A DNA stretch of 8,386 nt from an uncultured Fidelibacterota bacterium (GCA_937862595.1 CALMFL010000025.1:1-8386); one strand, 5' to 3'; shown: positions 1 to 7,365, counted from the first letter of the stretch. The notes: generated by a model from the letters alone, not told the origin. A program made the numbers and translations.

Positions 1-912
1 CACGCCCAGAAGCCCTCCCTGGCGCAACGCTTCACCGAGCGCAACGCGGGCGCCTTCAATGGCGGAGAGGTTTTGAAGTCCGGTAATGACGAGCGCGACC
101 GGCATAAAAAGGCTCATCACAACAATGGGGACGATCATGTTTCGCGCCAGTTTCCGAACCCCTTCCTTTGCCTTCAATCCTGTCAGATTTTCATCCATCA
201 TGGGGGTCGCACCGTCGGGAAGCAGTTTGCCTTCTTCGCGAACGCGCTTCTCCGCCTTGCGCATTTTTCCGAAATCAAAGGGGGTCAGAATAAAGAACAA
301 GACAGCCAGAACGGCAACGATCGAGTAAAAATTCAGGGGGATGGATTTGATCAGGACCTGGGTGGCGTTTTGAACGCCCTGGGTCGTCAGCAGGCCAATG
401 GTGAAAGCTCCCCAGGCGTTCAGCGGGATCAGCATGCAGATCGGGGCGGAGGTTGAATCGGCGATATAGGCAAGTTTTTCACGCGAGATGCCCATCTTGT
501 CGTAAAGCGGCCGGCAGACCGAGCCGACCACCAGGATCTTAATGCTGGATTCGATAAAGATCACCACGCCCAGGATCCAGGCCAGCATGTTCGCGCCTTT
601 CCTGGATTTGATCCATTCTTTATGCAAAATATACTCGACGAATCCGTCGATCCCGCCGGACCGCTGGGTCAGGGCGATCAGAGATCCGACCAGAGCGGAA
701 AAAATGATAACGCGGGTATTGCCGGGATCCTGAAAGACCATGACGATGGACTGCAGCATGCCGGCGGCGCCCCGGATGGGGTTCCAGCTGCTAAGCACGG
801 TCCAGCCCAGCCAGATGCCGGCGCCCAGGGACAGAAAGACCTGGCGTGTTTTGATCGCCAGCCCGATCGCAAGCAAAGGCGGTAAAAGCGAAAGCCAGCC
901 ATACGACGTCAT
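1..912 (-). CDS. NhaC-family Na+/H+ antiporter, N-terminal part (runs off left edge)
   Basis: The minus strand is open from an ATG at 912-910 to base 1, giving 304 codons with no stop; the C-terminus lies outside the window. A strong Shine-Dalgarno site (GGGAGGAG, 918-925) sits 5 bases upstream and fixes this start. The protein is very hydrophobic, with membrane segments near residues 7-20, 25-42, 66-82, 108-133, 193-210 and 258-280, and a charged loop at about 213-256. The best family signature is at residues 130-169: GSVCRPLYDK, then SREKLAYIADSTSAP, then PLNAWGA. This matches the conserved core of NhaC-type antiporters, which exchange Na+ for H+ (some members exchange organic acids) in the cytoplasmic membrane. 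Family members are usually 450-520 residues, so about 60% is present. The acidic position just before the core reads FIESS (119-123). The substrate is not determinable. It appears to be transcribed alone from its own promoter. Confidence 0.85.
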   Translation of the reverse strand, partial: MTSYGWLSLLPPLLAIGLAIKTRQVFLSLGAGIWLGWTVLSSWNPIRGAAGMLQSIVMVFQDPGNTRVIIFSALVGSLIALTQRSGGIDGFVEYILHKEWIKSRKGANMLAWILGVVIFIESSIKILVVGSVCRPLYDKMGISREKLAYIADSTSAPICMLIPLNAWGAFTIGLLTTQGVQNATQVLIKSIPLNFYSIVAVLAVLFFILTPFDFGKMRKAEKRVREEGKLLPDGATPMMDENLTGLKAKEGVRKLARNMIVPIVVMSLFMPVALVITGLQNLSAIEGARVALGEALRQGGLLGV

Positions 913-968
913 GGATACTCCTCCCGGAAATGTTTATTGTTTTTCTTGGGCTTATCCCTGTGCCTGTA

Positions 969-974
969 ATTATA
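969..974 (-). promoter_or_regulatory. Probable -10 box for the NhaC-type antiporter gene
   Basis: The minus strand reads TATAAT, a perfect -10 hexamer, 56 bases upstream of the antiporter start codon, inside an AT-rich stretch. At 17-base spacing the -35 position reads TTTTAT, a poor match, so the promoter is either weak in its -35 or depends on an activator. Identified by eye only. Confidence 0.45.
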
Positions 975-1051
975 GGATAAAAATATTGAAAATAAAAGCG
1001 GAAGTTGGAGATCCGAAGCTGCGAATGTTTTGATAATACATTTTTTCGGTT

Positions 1052-1076
1052 CCGGCGGTGCCGGCTCTTTCCGCCG
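1052..1076 (-). terminator. GC-rich hairpin after the lipoprotein gene, possible terminator
   Basis: Fifteen bases past the lipoprotein stop, the transcript can fold as CGGCGG pairing with CCGCCG (1071-1076 with 1053-1058), or as a tighter CCGGC-ACC-GCCGG hairpin (1052-1064). The following RNA is GAACCGAAAAAA, not a U-tract, so this is not a canonical intrinsic terminator. It may stabilise the 3' end or act with Rho. Confidence 0.3.
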
Positions 1077-1090
1077 ATAGAGGCAGGCTT

Positions 1091-3313
1091 TTATTCCGGC
1101 GGCTGGAACAGTACTTTCAAAATATAGATGATCTCCTGGTCCCGCCACTGCTGGTCGGAGCCAAGGACGGATTTAACGGTCTTTGCCTGGAAAACGACCT
1201 CGGTGAACCCGGCCTGATATAACTGATCGCCTGGTGTGCTCAGCGTAAAGGTGTTGCCGCTGCCGATCGTCGGATAAACGTAATCGCCGCTGATCTTGTT
1301 GACGATCTCGGCGCTGCCGCCCAAAAATTCCTGCCATTCCCATTTCCAGCCTTCCGTCGCGGATTTGTCGACGAGAAGTTTTCCGGGTTCGTGGAATTCA
1401 ATGGACATATTCTCCAGATTGCCCAGAAATGCTCCGGCGCTGAGATGCACGATCAGCCGGCAGGTGATATAATCCCCCAGATCTGTCGCATCCTGTTCAA
1501 TGCTCAGGATCTGGACGGGCTTGTAGCCCTTGACGGTGGCGTTGCAGGACACCATCAGGTTGTTCCCGTGTTCTCCCAGAGCCATTCCGTAGATCTTTTC
1601 ACTGAAAGTGAGCGTCTGCGTTTCCTGAGCGGGGATCGACAGGTTGATCTTTACGTTCAGGTCGTTATCCTTGTGTTCGTTGACCAGAAGAATGTTCGCA
1701 TGACGTTTGTGATACGCTGCAGCGGGCGTTTTGATAAGGGAGCGGTAGGTTTTTTGTCCCGGCAAAATCTCCTCGTAAAACTCGTGATCGACATATAAAA
1801 AAGCCCGGATGCCGTCCGGCAGTGTAATCGGGTCAATGGTAAGCGTGGAGGAAAGATCACTGTCTTCGTTCACTCCCACCCGGATGATCCGCGCGGAAAG
1901 GTGCGGAAGTGTCTGACTGAAGGTGGCGGTGTTGTTGCGAAAATCCAGCAGGTAGTTGTTTTCCCAGGGATACTGATTCGTTTTCCCCGGCAGGCGATAG
2001 GAAATGGTGACCGGCGTGTAATACCCCTGGTAGACCCAGCGGATATAGTCGGAATATTCCCGGCCGATCCCAATGCCCGTCAGTTCATCTTTAATATAGG
2101 TATCAAGAATGGTGCGGAAATACGAGGTGGTCGCCTCGCCTCCCAGGACGATCAGCTTCGCAATGTCGGCCTTGGTCCCGTTTCGGTGATTGGCGAGGTA
2201 GGACAAGAACCCGCCGGCCGTGTACCACTCCGGGTCCTTTCTACAGTCGTCCCAGGCCTTATGCAGCTGTCCTTCAAGGAGATTATCCGTATAATCGTCG
2301 GACTCATAAAATTCTAGATTCTGCCACACCATGCGGTCCGCCTGGGTCGCCGTTGCTTCAAGCCACCATAAGGTTGTCACCACATCCGTCACAATAAGGG
2401 GAATGCGGGCGGAAGTAAAAACATAATAATAATCCTGAGAAACGTGAAGCAATTCATGGGCGCAGGCCGAAGGAAGCGCCTGAAAAGCCGTCCGGCTTAC
2501 CGCCCCGCCGCTGCACTTGTTGCTGATATATATGCTTCCCCGGGCGGTGCTCTGCCCGTCGTCGCCGCCCAGATCGGTCACCCAGACGTCAATTTTTGAG
2601 TCCGGGAGCTTCAGATTTTTGGCTTTAAACGCATCATAGGCCTGGTCCAGGTAGTCGCTCATGTCCTGGATATACAGGGGGTCGTCGGGATTGTCCGAAT
2701 TCTCGCGCGGGCGGTAGTCCGCATCCGCCACCGGCGCGCTTGTTCCGGAGGAGCACCAGTATATATTGAAGTGCCGGTTGCTGGTCCAGTCCGTATACCC
2801 GTGCAGGGTCCACGCGGAAAGCTTGGTCAGATGGTTGGTCTCGAAGGTGACGGTATGGGCGGCGGTATCGACCGCGACGCTGTCGTAGAGGGACCAGCGC
2901 TCCCAGTCGTCCCGGTACCAGGCCGCCCCGATCTTGTTGGGAATATTTCCCGGGACAACAAGCGTGCTGTCGTAATGCAGTGTGATTTTCAGAGGAATAT
3001 CAAAGGAGTTGCCCGAGCTCATTTCCACATTATAAATATCGTTGAAACGGCGGGTTTCATCTTCCGAAAGGCTCTCGTCATCCGGCTTGTAGATGCGCAG
3101 CACAGTCCCTTCCGGAACGGCGTTCGGCGGGATCTCGACGTTAATCCTGCCGCCGATCTCAATGACGACCGCCGTGTCCGCGGCGGGAATCTCGACCTCC
3201 AGCAGCTTTTTCCCCTTGGCAAGTTCCGGGAAGAGAATGTCACAGGAACTCAGCAGCCCCATGGCCAGGATCATCAGCATGCCGGAGCCTATCTGCACGA
3301 TGCGTCTTTTCAT
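1091..3313 (-). CDS. Lipoprotein with ZU5-like domain and HExxH metallopeptidase-like core
   Basis: This 740-residue protein begins with a lipoprotein signal: basic MKRR, a hydrophobic stretch to residue 20, and lipobox LSSC with the lipidated Cys at 24. Residues about 37-170 look like a ZU5 domain: INVEIPPNAVPEGT (57-70) and the closing HLTKLSAWTL (161-170). A peptidase-like region follows from FNIYW (182-186): HELLH at 286-290 is a zinc HExxH motif, and WWLEATATQ (316-324) supplies a plausible third ligand, Glu319, the gluzincin arrangement. The whole resembles families with a vaHEffHaiQ...WfxEgtA pattern (for example the MXAN_6640-type putative metalloproteases); that match is from memory. 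Residues about 440-740 are rich in beta-type sequence and match nothing I recognise. The start has an AAAGGG ribosome site 7 bases upstream and is the only one that retains the signal. Expected location is the membrane or outer surface. Substrate is unknown; activity is inferred from motifs. Confidence 0.85.
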   Translation of the reverse strand: MKRRIVQIGSGMLMILAMGLLSSCDILFPELAKGKKLLEVEIPAADTAVVIEIGGRINVEIPPNAVPEGTVLRIYKPDDESLSEDETRRFNDIYNVEMSSGNSFDIPLKITLHYDSTLVVPGNIPNKIGAAWYRDDWERWSLYDSVAVDTAAHTVTFETNHLTKLSAWTLHGYTDWTSNRHFNIYWCSSGTSAPVADADYRPRENSDNPDDPLYIQDMSDYLDQAYDAFKAKNLKLPDSKIDVWVTDLGGDDGQSTARGSIYISNKCSGGAVSRTAFQALPSACAHELLHVSQDYYYVFTSARIPLIVTDVVTTLWWLEATATQADRMVWQNLEFYESDDYTDNLLEGQLHKAWDDCRKDPEWYTAGGFLSYLANHRNGTKADIAKLIVLGGEATTSYFRTILDTYIKDELTGIGIGREYSDYIRWVYQGYYTPVTISYRLPGKTNQYPWENNYLLDFRNNTATFSQTLPHLSARIIRVGVNEDSDLSSTLTIDPITLPDGIRAFLYVDHEFYEEILPGQKTYRSLIKTPAAAYHKRHANILLVNEHKDNDLNVKINLSIPAQETQTLTFSEKIYGMALGEHGNNLMVSCNATVKGYKPVQILSIEQDATDLGDYITCRLIVHLSAGAFLGNLENMSIEFHEPGKLLVDKSATEGWKWEWQEFLGGSAEIVNKISGDYVYPTIGSGNTFTLSTPGDQLYQAGFTEVVFQAKTVKSVLGSDQQWRDQEIIYILKVLFQPPE

Positions 3314-3451
3314 TGCGCGCCCTTTAATATTAAGCTTTTATTCGATGTTTTTCCGGATAAGGGAACGTCTTTGTCCCCGCATAAACGCTTTTTATCAGAC
3401 CCGGCCGTTTCAGGCTGGCTGTCCGGTGGTTTCCTTGAAATTAATTATGTG

Positions 3452-3480
3452 AATATAACACTTCCTTAAAGCACTGAAAA
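3452..3480 (-). promoter_or_regulatory. Probable sigma-70 promoter for the lipoprotein gene
   Basis: On the minus strand TTTTCA (3475-3480, 4 of 6 matches to the -35 consensus) is followed after exactly 17 bases by TATATT (3452-3457, 5 of 6 for the -10). Transcription would start near 3445 and leave a leader of about 130 bases before the ATG at 3313. A perfect AT palindrome lies directly upstream of the -35. Called by eye. Confidence 0.45.
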
Positions 3481-3494
3481 CAAAAATATTTTTG
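3481..3494. repeat. 14-base perfect AT palindrome upstream of the -35 box
   Basis: CAAAAATATTTTTG is its own reverse complement and directly abuts the -35 hexamer at 3475-3480. It could be an operator or an AT-rich UP element that contacts the RNA polymerase alpha subunit. A chance AT-rich palindrome cannot be excluded. Confidence 0.5.
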
Positions 3495-3601
3495 CTGAAA
3501 TCCCTGCATGTAACCGTCGTTCGCGTTTGACGGACAATCGGCGCACATGAATTTGAAGGCGGATCGCTAATATACGGGAAAACGGGAAAATGGACTTCTG
3601 T

Positions 3602-4297
3602 TTACTGCGCGTCGGTTTTCTGATGTTCGCGGCTCACGAACTCATAAATATGTCCCGCCGCGTTCCAGACGACCGGCAACCACATAACGTTCAGCAATGC
3701 AAGGATCGCGTAGGTCGGGACCGTGTCCGGCCACAGGCTTTGGGGAAAAGACAGGAGATAGGTGATCACGAACACGTTCACTTCAAAAAAGAAGATCCCG
3801 GCCCGGAAGCCCTTTGTCAGGACCCAGCTGGCTTTGAGCGACGCCATGATCTTCATGTCTTTGTCGATCAGCAGGTATTCGGCAAAATACAGGGCGAGCA
3901 GAAAAAACAGCCCCGGAACGATAAAGGCAGTCAGCCCGATCGCGATGGCGAGGTACTTCAGGAACATCAGGCCGAGATACGCGGGAAAGTGTTTTATTTT
4001 TGTTTTCAGATAGGTCACGGGCGCAATGCCGCGCAGGAAGGAAAGAACAAGGGTAACGATGAAAAAATTCACGACGATGATCCCGAGCGACAGCAGGCCC
4101 ATCCAGACCATGACCTGCGCCGGGATCAGTTCAAGCACGTTCTCCATCATCATGATCTCGCCGATATTGGCGGCTTTCAGCTGGAGGCCTCCCCAGATAT
4201 CGCTTGCGGTGAGCAGCAGGGTAAACGCCAGGAAAGCCCAGATGTGTTTCTGCATTTGCTGCCATCCGTAACGGAACGCGGGGATAAGCGTGAACAT
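3602..4297 (-). CDS. Multi-pass membrane protein, DUF975/YciC-like
   Basis: This 231-residue integral membrane protein starts at an ATG with AAAGGA about 6 bases upstream. Hydrophobic segments lie near residues 18-36, 60-88 (possibly long or bent), 108-140 (one or two passes, with IVPGLFFLLAL at 126-136), 166-186 and 194-212. The stretch from the VPG motif through YFAEYLLIDKD to LKASWVLTKG (154-163) resembles a pattern shared by DUF975, YciC/UPF0259 and glycerophosphodiesterase membrane-domain proteins: a membrane helix ending in PG, then a helix with ALkrSwelTkG. No catalytic motif is visible, and such proteins have no firmly established biochemical role. It is divergent from the alcohol dehydrogenase gene with 59 bases between them, so the two may share a control region, but nothing else links their functions. 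The family assignment is tentative; that it is a real membrane protein is much surer. Confidence 0.8.
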   Translation of the reverse strand: MFTLIPAFRYGWQQMQKHIWAFLAFTLLLTASDIWGGLQLKAANIGEIMMMENVLELIPAQVMVWMGLLSLGIIVVNFFIVTLVLSFLRGIAPVTYLKTKIKHFPAYLGLMFLKYLAIAIGLTAFIVPGLFFLLALYFAEYLLIDKDMKIMASLKASWVLTKGFRAGIFFFEVNVFVITYLLSFPQSLWPDTVPTYAILALLNVMWLPVVWNAAGHIYEFVSREHQKTDAQ

Positions 4298-4321
4298 ATT
4301 TTTCCTTTCTTTCTGCCTGAA

Positions 4322-4339
4322 AGATACTGTAAATTATCT
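4322..4339. promoter_or_regulatory. Short dyad in the divergent intergenic region
   Basis: AGATA (4322-4326) and TATCT (4335-4339) form a perfect 5-base inverted repeat with 8 bases between. It sits in the only 59 bases that separate the divergent membrane protein and dehydrogenase genes, so it is placed where an operator serving both could lie. The arms are short and no clear pair of promoter boxes was found here. Confidence 0.25.
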
Positions 4340-4356
4340 CAAAACAGGAGTTAAAA

Positions 4357-5514
4357 ATGCACGAATTCACCCTTCATATTCCCACAAAATTTGTATTCGG
4401 CAACGGCGTTTTTCAGCGCGCGGGAAAAGAGGTCCGCAAGGTCGCCGAAAAGGTCCTTATCGTATGTTCTTCCGGTAGCGTCGTAAAGTACGGTTATCTG
4501 GACACCCTGCTCAATTTGCTCGCGGAAGCCGGCGTCAGGGCGGACGTGTACGACAAGGTCACGCCGAATCCGCGCGTTTCCATGGTGGATGCGGGCGGAC
4601 GCCTTGCCGCCAATCTGAACGTGGACGCCGTGATCGGCCTGGGCGGCGGTTCGGCCATGGACGCCGCGAAAGGGGTCGCGGTAGTCGCCTTCCACGGCGG
4701 CTCGATCTGGGATTATATCCCCGCGAACAGGACCGTTCATGACTCTCTGCCCGTTATTTGCATTCCCACACTAAGCGCAACGGGGTCGGAGGGCAATGCT
4801 TTCGGGGTCGTGACGAACGACGCAACTCTCGATAAAGCGGGTTTTGTGTGCCGCGGGACCCGGCCGCTCGTGTCGATCATCGATCCGGAACTGACCTCAT
4901 CCGTGCCGGCCGATTATCTGCTGGACGGGGCGGTCGACATCATTACGCACGCGACGGAAGCCTATTTTTCATCCCGGGATGCCGGGATCCTGAACGATAA
5001 ATTATCCCTGGATATTACCGCCACGGTCGTGGAATCTCTGGCGCAGCTTCTGAAGGATCCGAAAGATGCCGATGCGCGCGCGGCGTTTGCCTGGGCCTCC
5101 ACCCTGGCCCTCGTCGGGATCGTGGAAGCCGGGCGCGAAGGGCCGCACACGATCCACGTGATCGAACATGCGCTAAGCGGGATGTTCGACATTTCTCACG
5201 GACGCGGGCTGGCCTTGCTTTTCCCGAAATACCTCGTTTATTTCAAGGATATCCTGAGAGATAAACTGCTTCCCTTCGGAAGGATCTTCGACCCGGCCGT
5301 TTCGACTGCCGAAGAGGCCATTGCCGCCTTTACCGCATGGCTGAAAAGCATCGGCCGGGATCTTACATTCTCGGATTTTAATATGCCTGCGGATGCCATT
5401 CCCGCCCTGGCGGATTCCGTCCTGCGCGCGGCCGGGAACAAACACGGCCAGATCGGAGCGCCCGTCGCGATGTCAAAAGAAGAGATCGAGTCACTTTATA
5501 GAATGTGTCTTTAA
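4357..5514 (+). CDS. Iron/zinc-containing alcohol dehydrogenase, YqhD/BDH type
   Basis: This 385-residue cytoplasmic enzyme belongs to the group III metal-dependent alcohol dehydrogenases, which interconvert aldehydes and alcohols with NAD(P)H. The N-terminal Rossmann-like half contains GLGGGSAMDAAK (94-105), the nucleotide-binding signature, followed by CIPTLSATGSEGN (135-147). The metal ligands are all present and fall at the same numbers as in E. coli YqhD: Asp194, His198, His267 and His281, in the motifs DIITHATEAY and HVIEHALSG...DISHGRG. Length also matches (YqhD has 387). The segment after the first strand, VCSSGSVVKYG (36-46), corresponds to the YqhD region that favours NADPH, but the cofactor cannot be settled here. 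Likely substrates are short-chain aldehydes, as in fermentation or aldehyde detoxification. AGGAG sits 6 bases before the ATG. It is a single gene, closed by a strong terminator. Confidence 0.93.
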   Translation: MHEFTLHIPTKFVFGNGVFQRAGKEVRKVAEKVLIVCSSGSVVKYGYLDTLLNLLAEAGVRADVYDKVTPNPRVSMVDAGGRLAANLNVDAVIGLGGGSAMDAAKGVAVVAFHGGSIWDYIPANRTVHDSLPVICIPTLSATGSEGNAFGVVTNDATLDKAGFVCRGTRPLVSIIDPELTSSVPADYLLDGAVDIITHATEAYFSSRDAGILNDKLSLDITATVVESLAQLLKDPKDADARAAFAWASTLALVGIVEAGREGPHTIHVIEHALSGMFDISHGRGLALLFPKYLVYFKDILRDKLLPFGRIFDPAVSTAEEAIAAFTAWLKSIGRDLTFSDFNMPADAIPALADSVLRAAGNKHGQIGAPVAMSKEEIESLYRMCL

Positions 5515-5545
5515 CTGATCCACCGGTAAAAACCGGCATCAAATG

Positions 5546-5576
5546 AAGAACGGCGGTCATTGACCGCCGTTCTTTT
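5546..5576 (+). terminator. Strong intrinsic terminator between convergent genes
   Basis: A perfect 13-base-pair stem (AAGAACGGCGGTC at 5546-5558 with GACCGCCGTTCTT at 5562-5574) encloses the 3-base loop ATT. On the plus strand it runs into TTCTTTTGTTG, so it should terminate the dehydrogenase transcript. In the other direction the tail is TTCTTCATTTG, less U-rich, so it may only partly terminate yidC. A 7-base outer inverted repeat, CACCGGT (5521-5527) and ACCGGTG (5590-5596), flanks it. Confidence 0.85.
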
Positions 5577-5597
5577 GTTGCAACCGTAAACCGGTGC

Positions 5598-7352
5598 TTA
5601 TTTTTTCTTTTTCTTCGCGGCCGCGACCTTCAGTCCGGCAGGGTGAGATTCCTTGAAGTCCTGTTCGACTTTCTTTTCGGTGATGTATTTCTGCTGCAGG
5701 ATCGTCAGCCCGTTAAAGAGAAGATAATACAGCACCAATCCCGAGGGGAACTGATAGAAAAGGAAGAACATCATGGCGGGCATCAGCCACAGCATCATTT
5801 TTTGCTGCTGTGCCTGCTGGGGAGTCGTTGCCGTTCCGGTTCCGGTCATTTTTTGCTGGATGACCATGAGAACGGTCATCAGGATCGGGAGTACGTTGAA
5901 CTCGGTGCCAAGCAAGGGAATGCTCATGCCGAAATTGAACAGTGCGTCCGGAGCGCTCAGGTCTTTCATCCACAGCATGAAGGGCGCCCCGCGGAACTCG
6001 ATCGCCGTTCGGAAGACGATGAACAGTCCGTACAGCAGCGGCAGCTGCAGCAGCATCGGCAGGCATCCGCCCATCGGGTTGACCTTCTCTTCCTTATAGA
6101 GTTCCATGGTCTTTTGCTGAAGCGCTTCCTTGTTGTTCTTGTATTTTTCCTGCAGGTCCTTGATCTTGGGCTGGAGCAACTGCATGCGTTTCATCGAGCT
6201 GTAGCTTTTCTGCGTCAGGGGAAAGGTCACCAGCTTGATCACAAGCGATATGACGATAATGACCACGCCGTAGTTCGGGATCAGGCGGTAAAAGAATTCG
6301 AGCAGCCAGTGCAGGGCGATCGAGAAAGGCTTGATGATCGGGCCGCCCCAGTTCATGGTTTTTTCAAGCCCCATATTATAGGAAGCGAGAAGCTTTTTTT
6401 CCGCCGGAACGAGTCCGATGACAAAGGAGTCCTGCTGATAATTTCCCTTGGAAAGTCCCATGACCAGCGCGGCTGAAAAATCGCGGCTGTCCTTTCCTTT
6501 GACCATGACCATTTCCGAGCGCTGACCCTTGCTTTCAAGCGGCGCCATAAAGCCGGTAAAATATTTGGACTTGAAGGCGACCCAGTCGGTCTGTCCGTCC
6601 GTGTTCAGAGACTGCGGAACGTCTATTTTGGCCTTTCGAGTCTCAAGTTTGGCGAGTTCGCTTCCCATCTGTGCATAGAGTCCGGTATACATGATGTCAT
6701 CCGCCAGGCTTTTTTCCGTTATGGCGAAGCCGTCTTCCCAGACCAGCGAGTAGCGCAGGCCCGAAAGCTTCTGCAGATAGTCGGCAAAGGTGACATCCAG
6801 TTTGAAATCGTAGCGGTCCGGGTAGAAGGTAAAGGTCTTTTGAACGCTGATCCCTTCAGGCGTGATGGCTTTATAGCTAATAACGGTTTCTTTGTCGATC
6901 AGAAGCGTATCACCGCTTGCCATCCTGTCCAGGCGGGGACAGTCGAAGGCGATGGCGTCGAGTCCCGAGGGATCCTGATAAATGTTCGTATAGCTGAGGT
7001 TCAGGTTCGCCGACGCCTCTGCGGGCATCAGTTCGACGGGATTCCCGTCTTTGCCCGGATACGCGTATATCTCATATTCCCGGACGGTCCCGCCGCCAAG
7101 GCTCGAAAGCGACATGGCGAATTTTTCGTTCCGGATCACGACATCTTTGGACTCCATCGCATTCTCGCGGACCTGCAGGGTCAGCTGCGGCTGAATGTAT
7201 TCCGCGGGGGTGGGCGTCTGTTCAACGCTGACGGCCGTTTCGGCCGGGGCGACCGCCGTTTCATCCACGGGATTGAGCCATTTCTGGTAATACGGCATAA
7301 AAACGATCAGAATGCCGATCAGTACGAATGCCAGGATGCTTTTTTTATCCAA
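5598..7352 (-). CDS. yidC: Membrane protein insertase YidC (long, Gram-negative form)
   Basis: YidC inserts and folds proteins in the cytoplasmic membrane, alone or with SecYEG. I place the start at the TTG at 7352-7350, giving 584 residues beginning (M)DKKSILAFVLIG. AAAGGAG lies exactly 6 bases upstream, and an upstream ATG at 7421 would add 23 residues that are not YidC-like and overlap yidD. TM1 spans about 5-23, and a large periplasmic domain about 35-340. The five-helix insertase core follows: a segment with VIKLVTFPLTQKSYSSMKRM (371-390), a charged cytoplasmic hairpin (QPKIKDLQEKYKNNKEALQQ, about 394-413), NPMGGCLPMLLQLPLLYGLF (425-444) and two closing helices (about 517-552). The groove position that is Arg366 in E. 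coli is Lys373 here, as in several other phyla. The C-terminus ends in a run of five lysines, likely to touch the ribosome. It is last in the rpmH-rnpA-yidD-yidC block. Confidence 0.95.
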   Translation of the reverse strand: MDKKSILAFVLIGILIVFMPYYQKWLNPVDETAVAPAETAVSVEQTPTPAEYIQPQLTLQVRENAMESKDVVIRNEKFAMSLSSLGGGTVREYEIYAYPGKDGNPVELMPAEASANLNLSYTNIYQDPSGLDAIAFDCPRLDRMASGDTLLIDKETVISYKAITPEGISVQKTFTFYPDRYDFKLDVTFADYLQKLSGLRYSLVWEDGFAITEKSLADDIMYTGLYAQMGSELAKLETRKAKIDVPQSLNTDGQTDWVAFKSKYFTGFMAPLESKGQRSEMVMVKGKDSRDFSAALVMGLSKGNYQQDSFVIGLVPAEKKLLASYNMGLEKTMNWGGPIIKPFSIALHWLLEFFYRLIPNYGVVIIVISLVIKLVTFPLTQKSYSSMKRMQLLQPKIKDLQEKYKNNKEALQQKTMELYKEEKVNPMGGCLPMLLQLPLLYGLFIVFRTAIEFRGAPFMLWMKDLSAPDALFNFGMSIPLLGTEFNVLPILMTVLMVIQQKMTGTGTATTPQQAQQQKMMLWLMPAMMFFLFYQFPSGLVLYYLLFNGLTILQQKYITEKKVEQDFKESHPAGLKVAAAKKKKK

Positions 7353-7358
7353 GGCGGT

Positions 7359-7365
7359 CTCCTTT
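7359..7365 (-). promoter_or_regulatory. Ribosome binding site that decides the yidC TTG start
   Basis: The minus strand reads AAAGGAG with 6 bases to the TTG. It overlaps the yidD stop codon (7364-7366), so ribosomes finishing yidD are positioned to restart on yidC. The rpmH site has the identical sequence and spacing, which supports the non-ATG choice. Confidence 0.8.

Larger units (their letters stand above)
3314..3601. other. Intergenic region upstream of the lipoprotein gene
   Basis: No gene is seen here. Open frames crossing it on the plus strand lack ribosome sites and look like antisense shadows. On the minus strand it contains a probable promoter at 3452-3480 and a leader of roughly 130 bases. 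The leader has one short hairpin (GGGGAC-AAAGAC-GUUCCC in the transcript, plus-strand 3361-3378). A second small dyad, CCGTC...GACGG, lies at 3514-3533. No riboswitch class is recognisable, and there is no clear terminator for the membrane protein gene ending at 3602. Confidence 0.6.

Noticed and set aside
678..902. 74-codon minus-strand frame starting 10 bases after the antiporter start
   Set aside because: It is a different frame of the antiporter gene; the longer frame from 912 has the strong ribosome site and the NhaC motifs.
2283..2291. DnaA-box-like TTATCCGTA
   Set aside because: Two mismatches to TTATCCACA, isolated and inside a coding sequence; chance occurrence is likely.
3314..3445. 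Riboswitch in the lipoprotein leader
   Set aside because: Only one 6-base-pair hairpin is evident and none of the conserved cores of riboswitch classes known to me could be found.
2771..3469. 232-codon plus-strand open frame opposite the lipoprotein N-terminus
   Set aside because: It covers the signal peptide and ZU5-coding region on the other strand and has no family signature; it is a product of codon composition.
3590..4354. 254-codon plus-strand open frame opposite the membrane protein gene
   Set aside because: It is antisense to a convincing membrane protein, has no ribosome site, and its sequence is charged low-complexity (rich in Q, D, H, K) as expected from the complement of hydrophobic codons.
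5643..6476. 277-codon plus-strand open frame opposite yidC
   Set aside because: It lies wholly antisense to conserved yidC core sequence, is very rich in H, Q, E and D, and has no ribosome site or recognisable domain.
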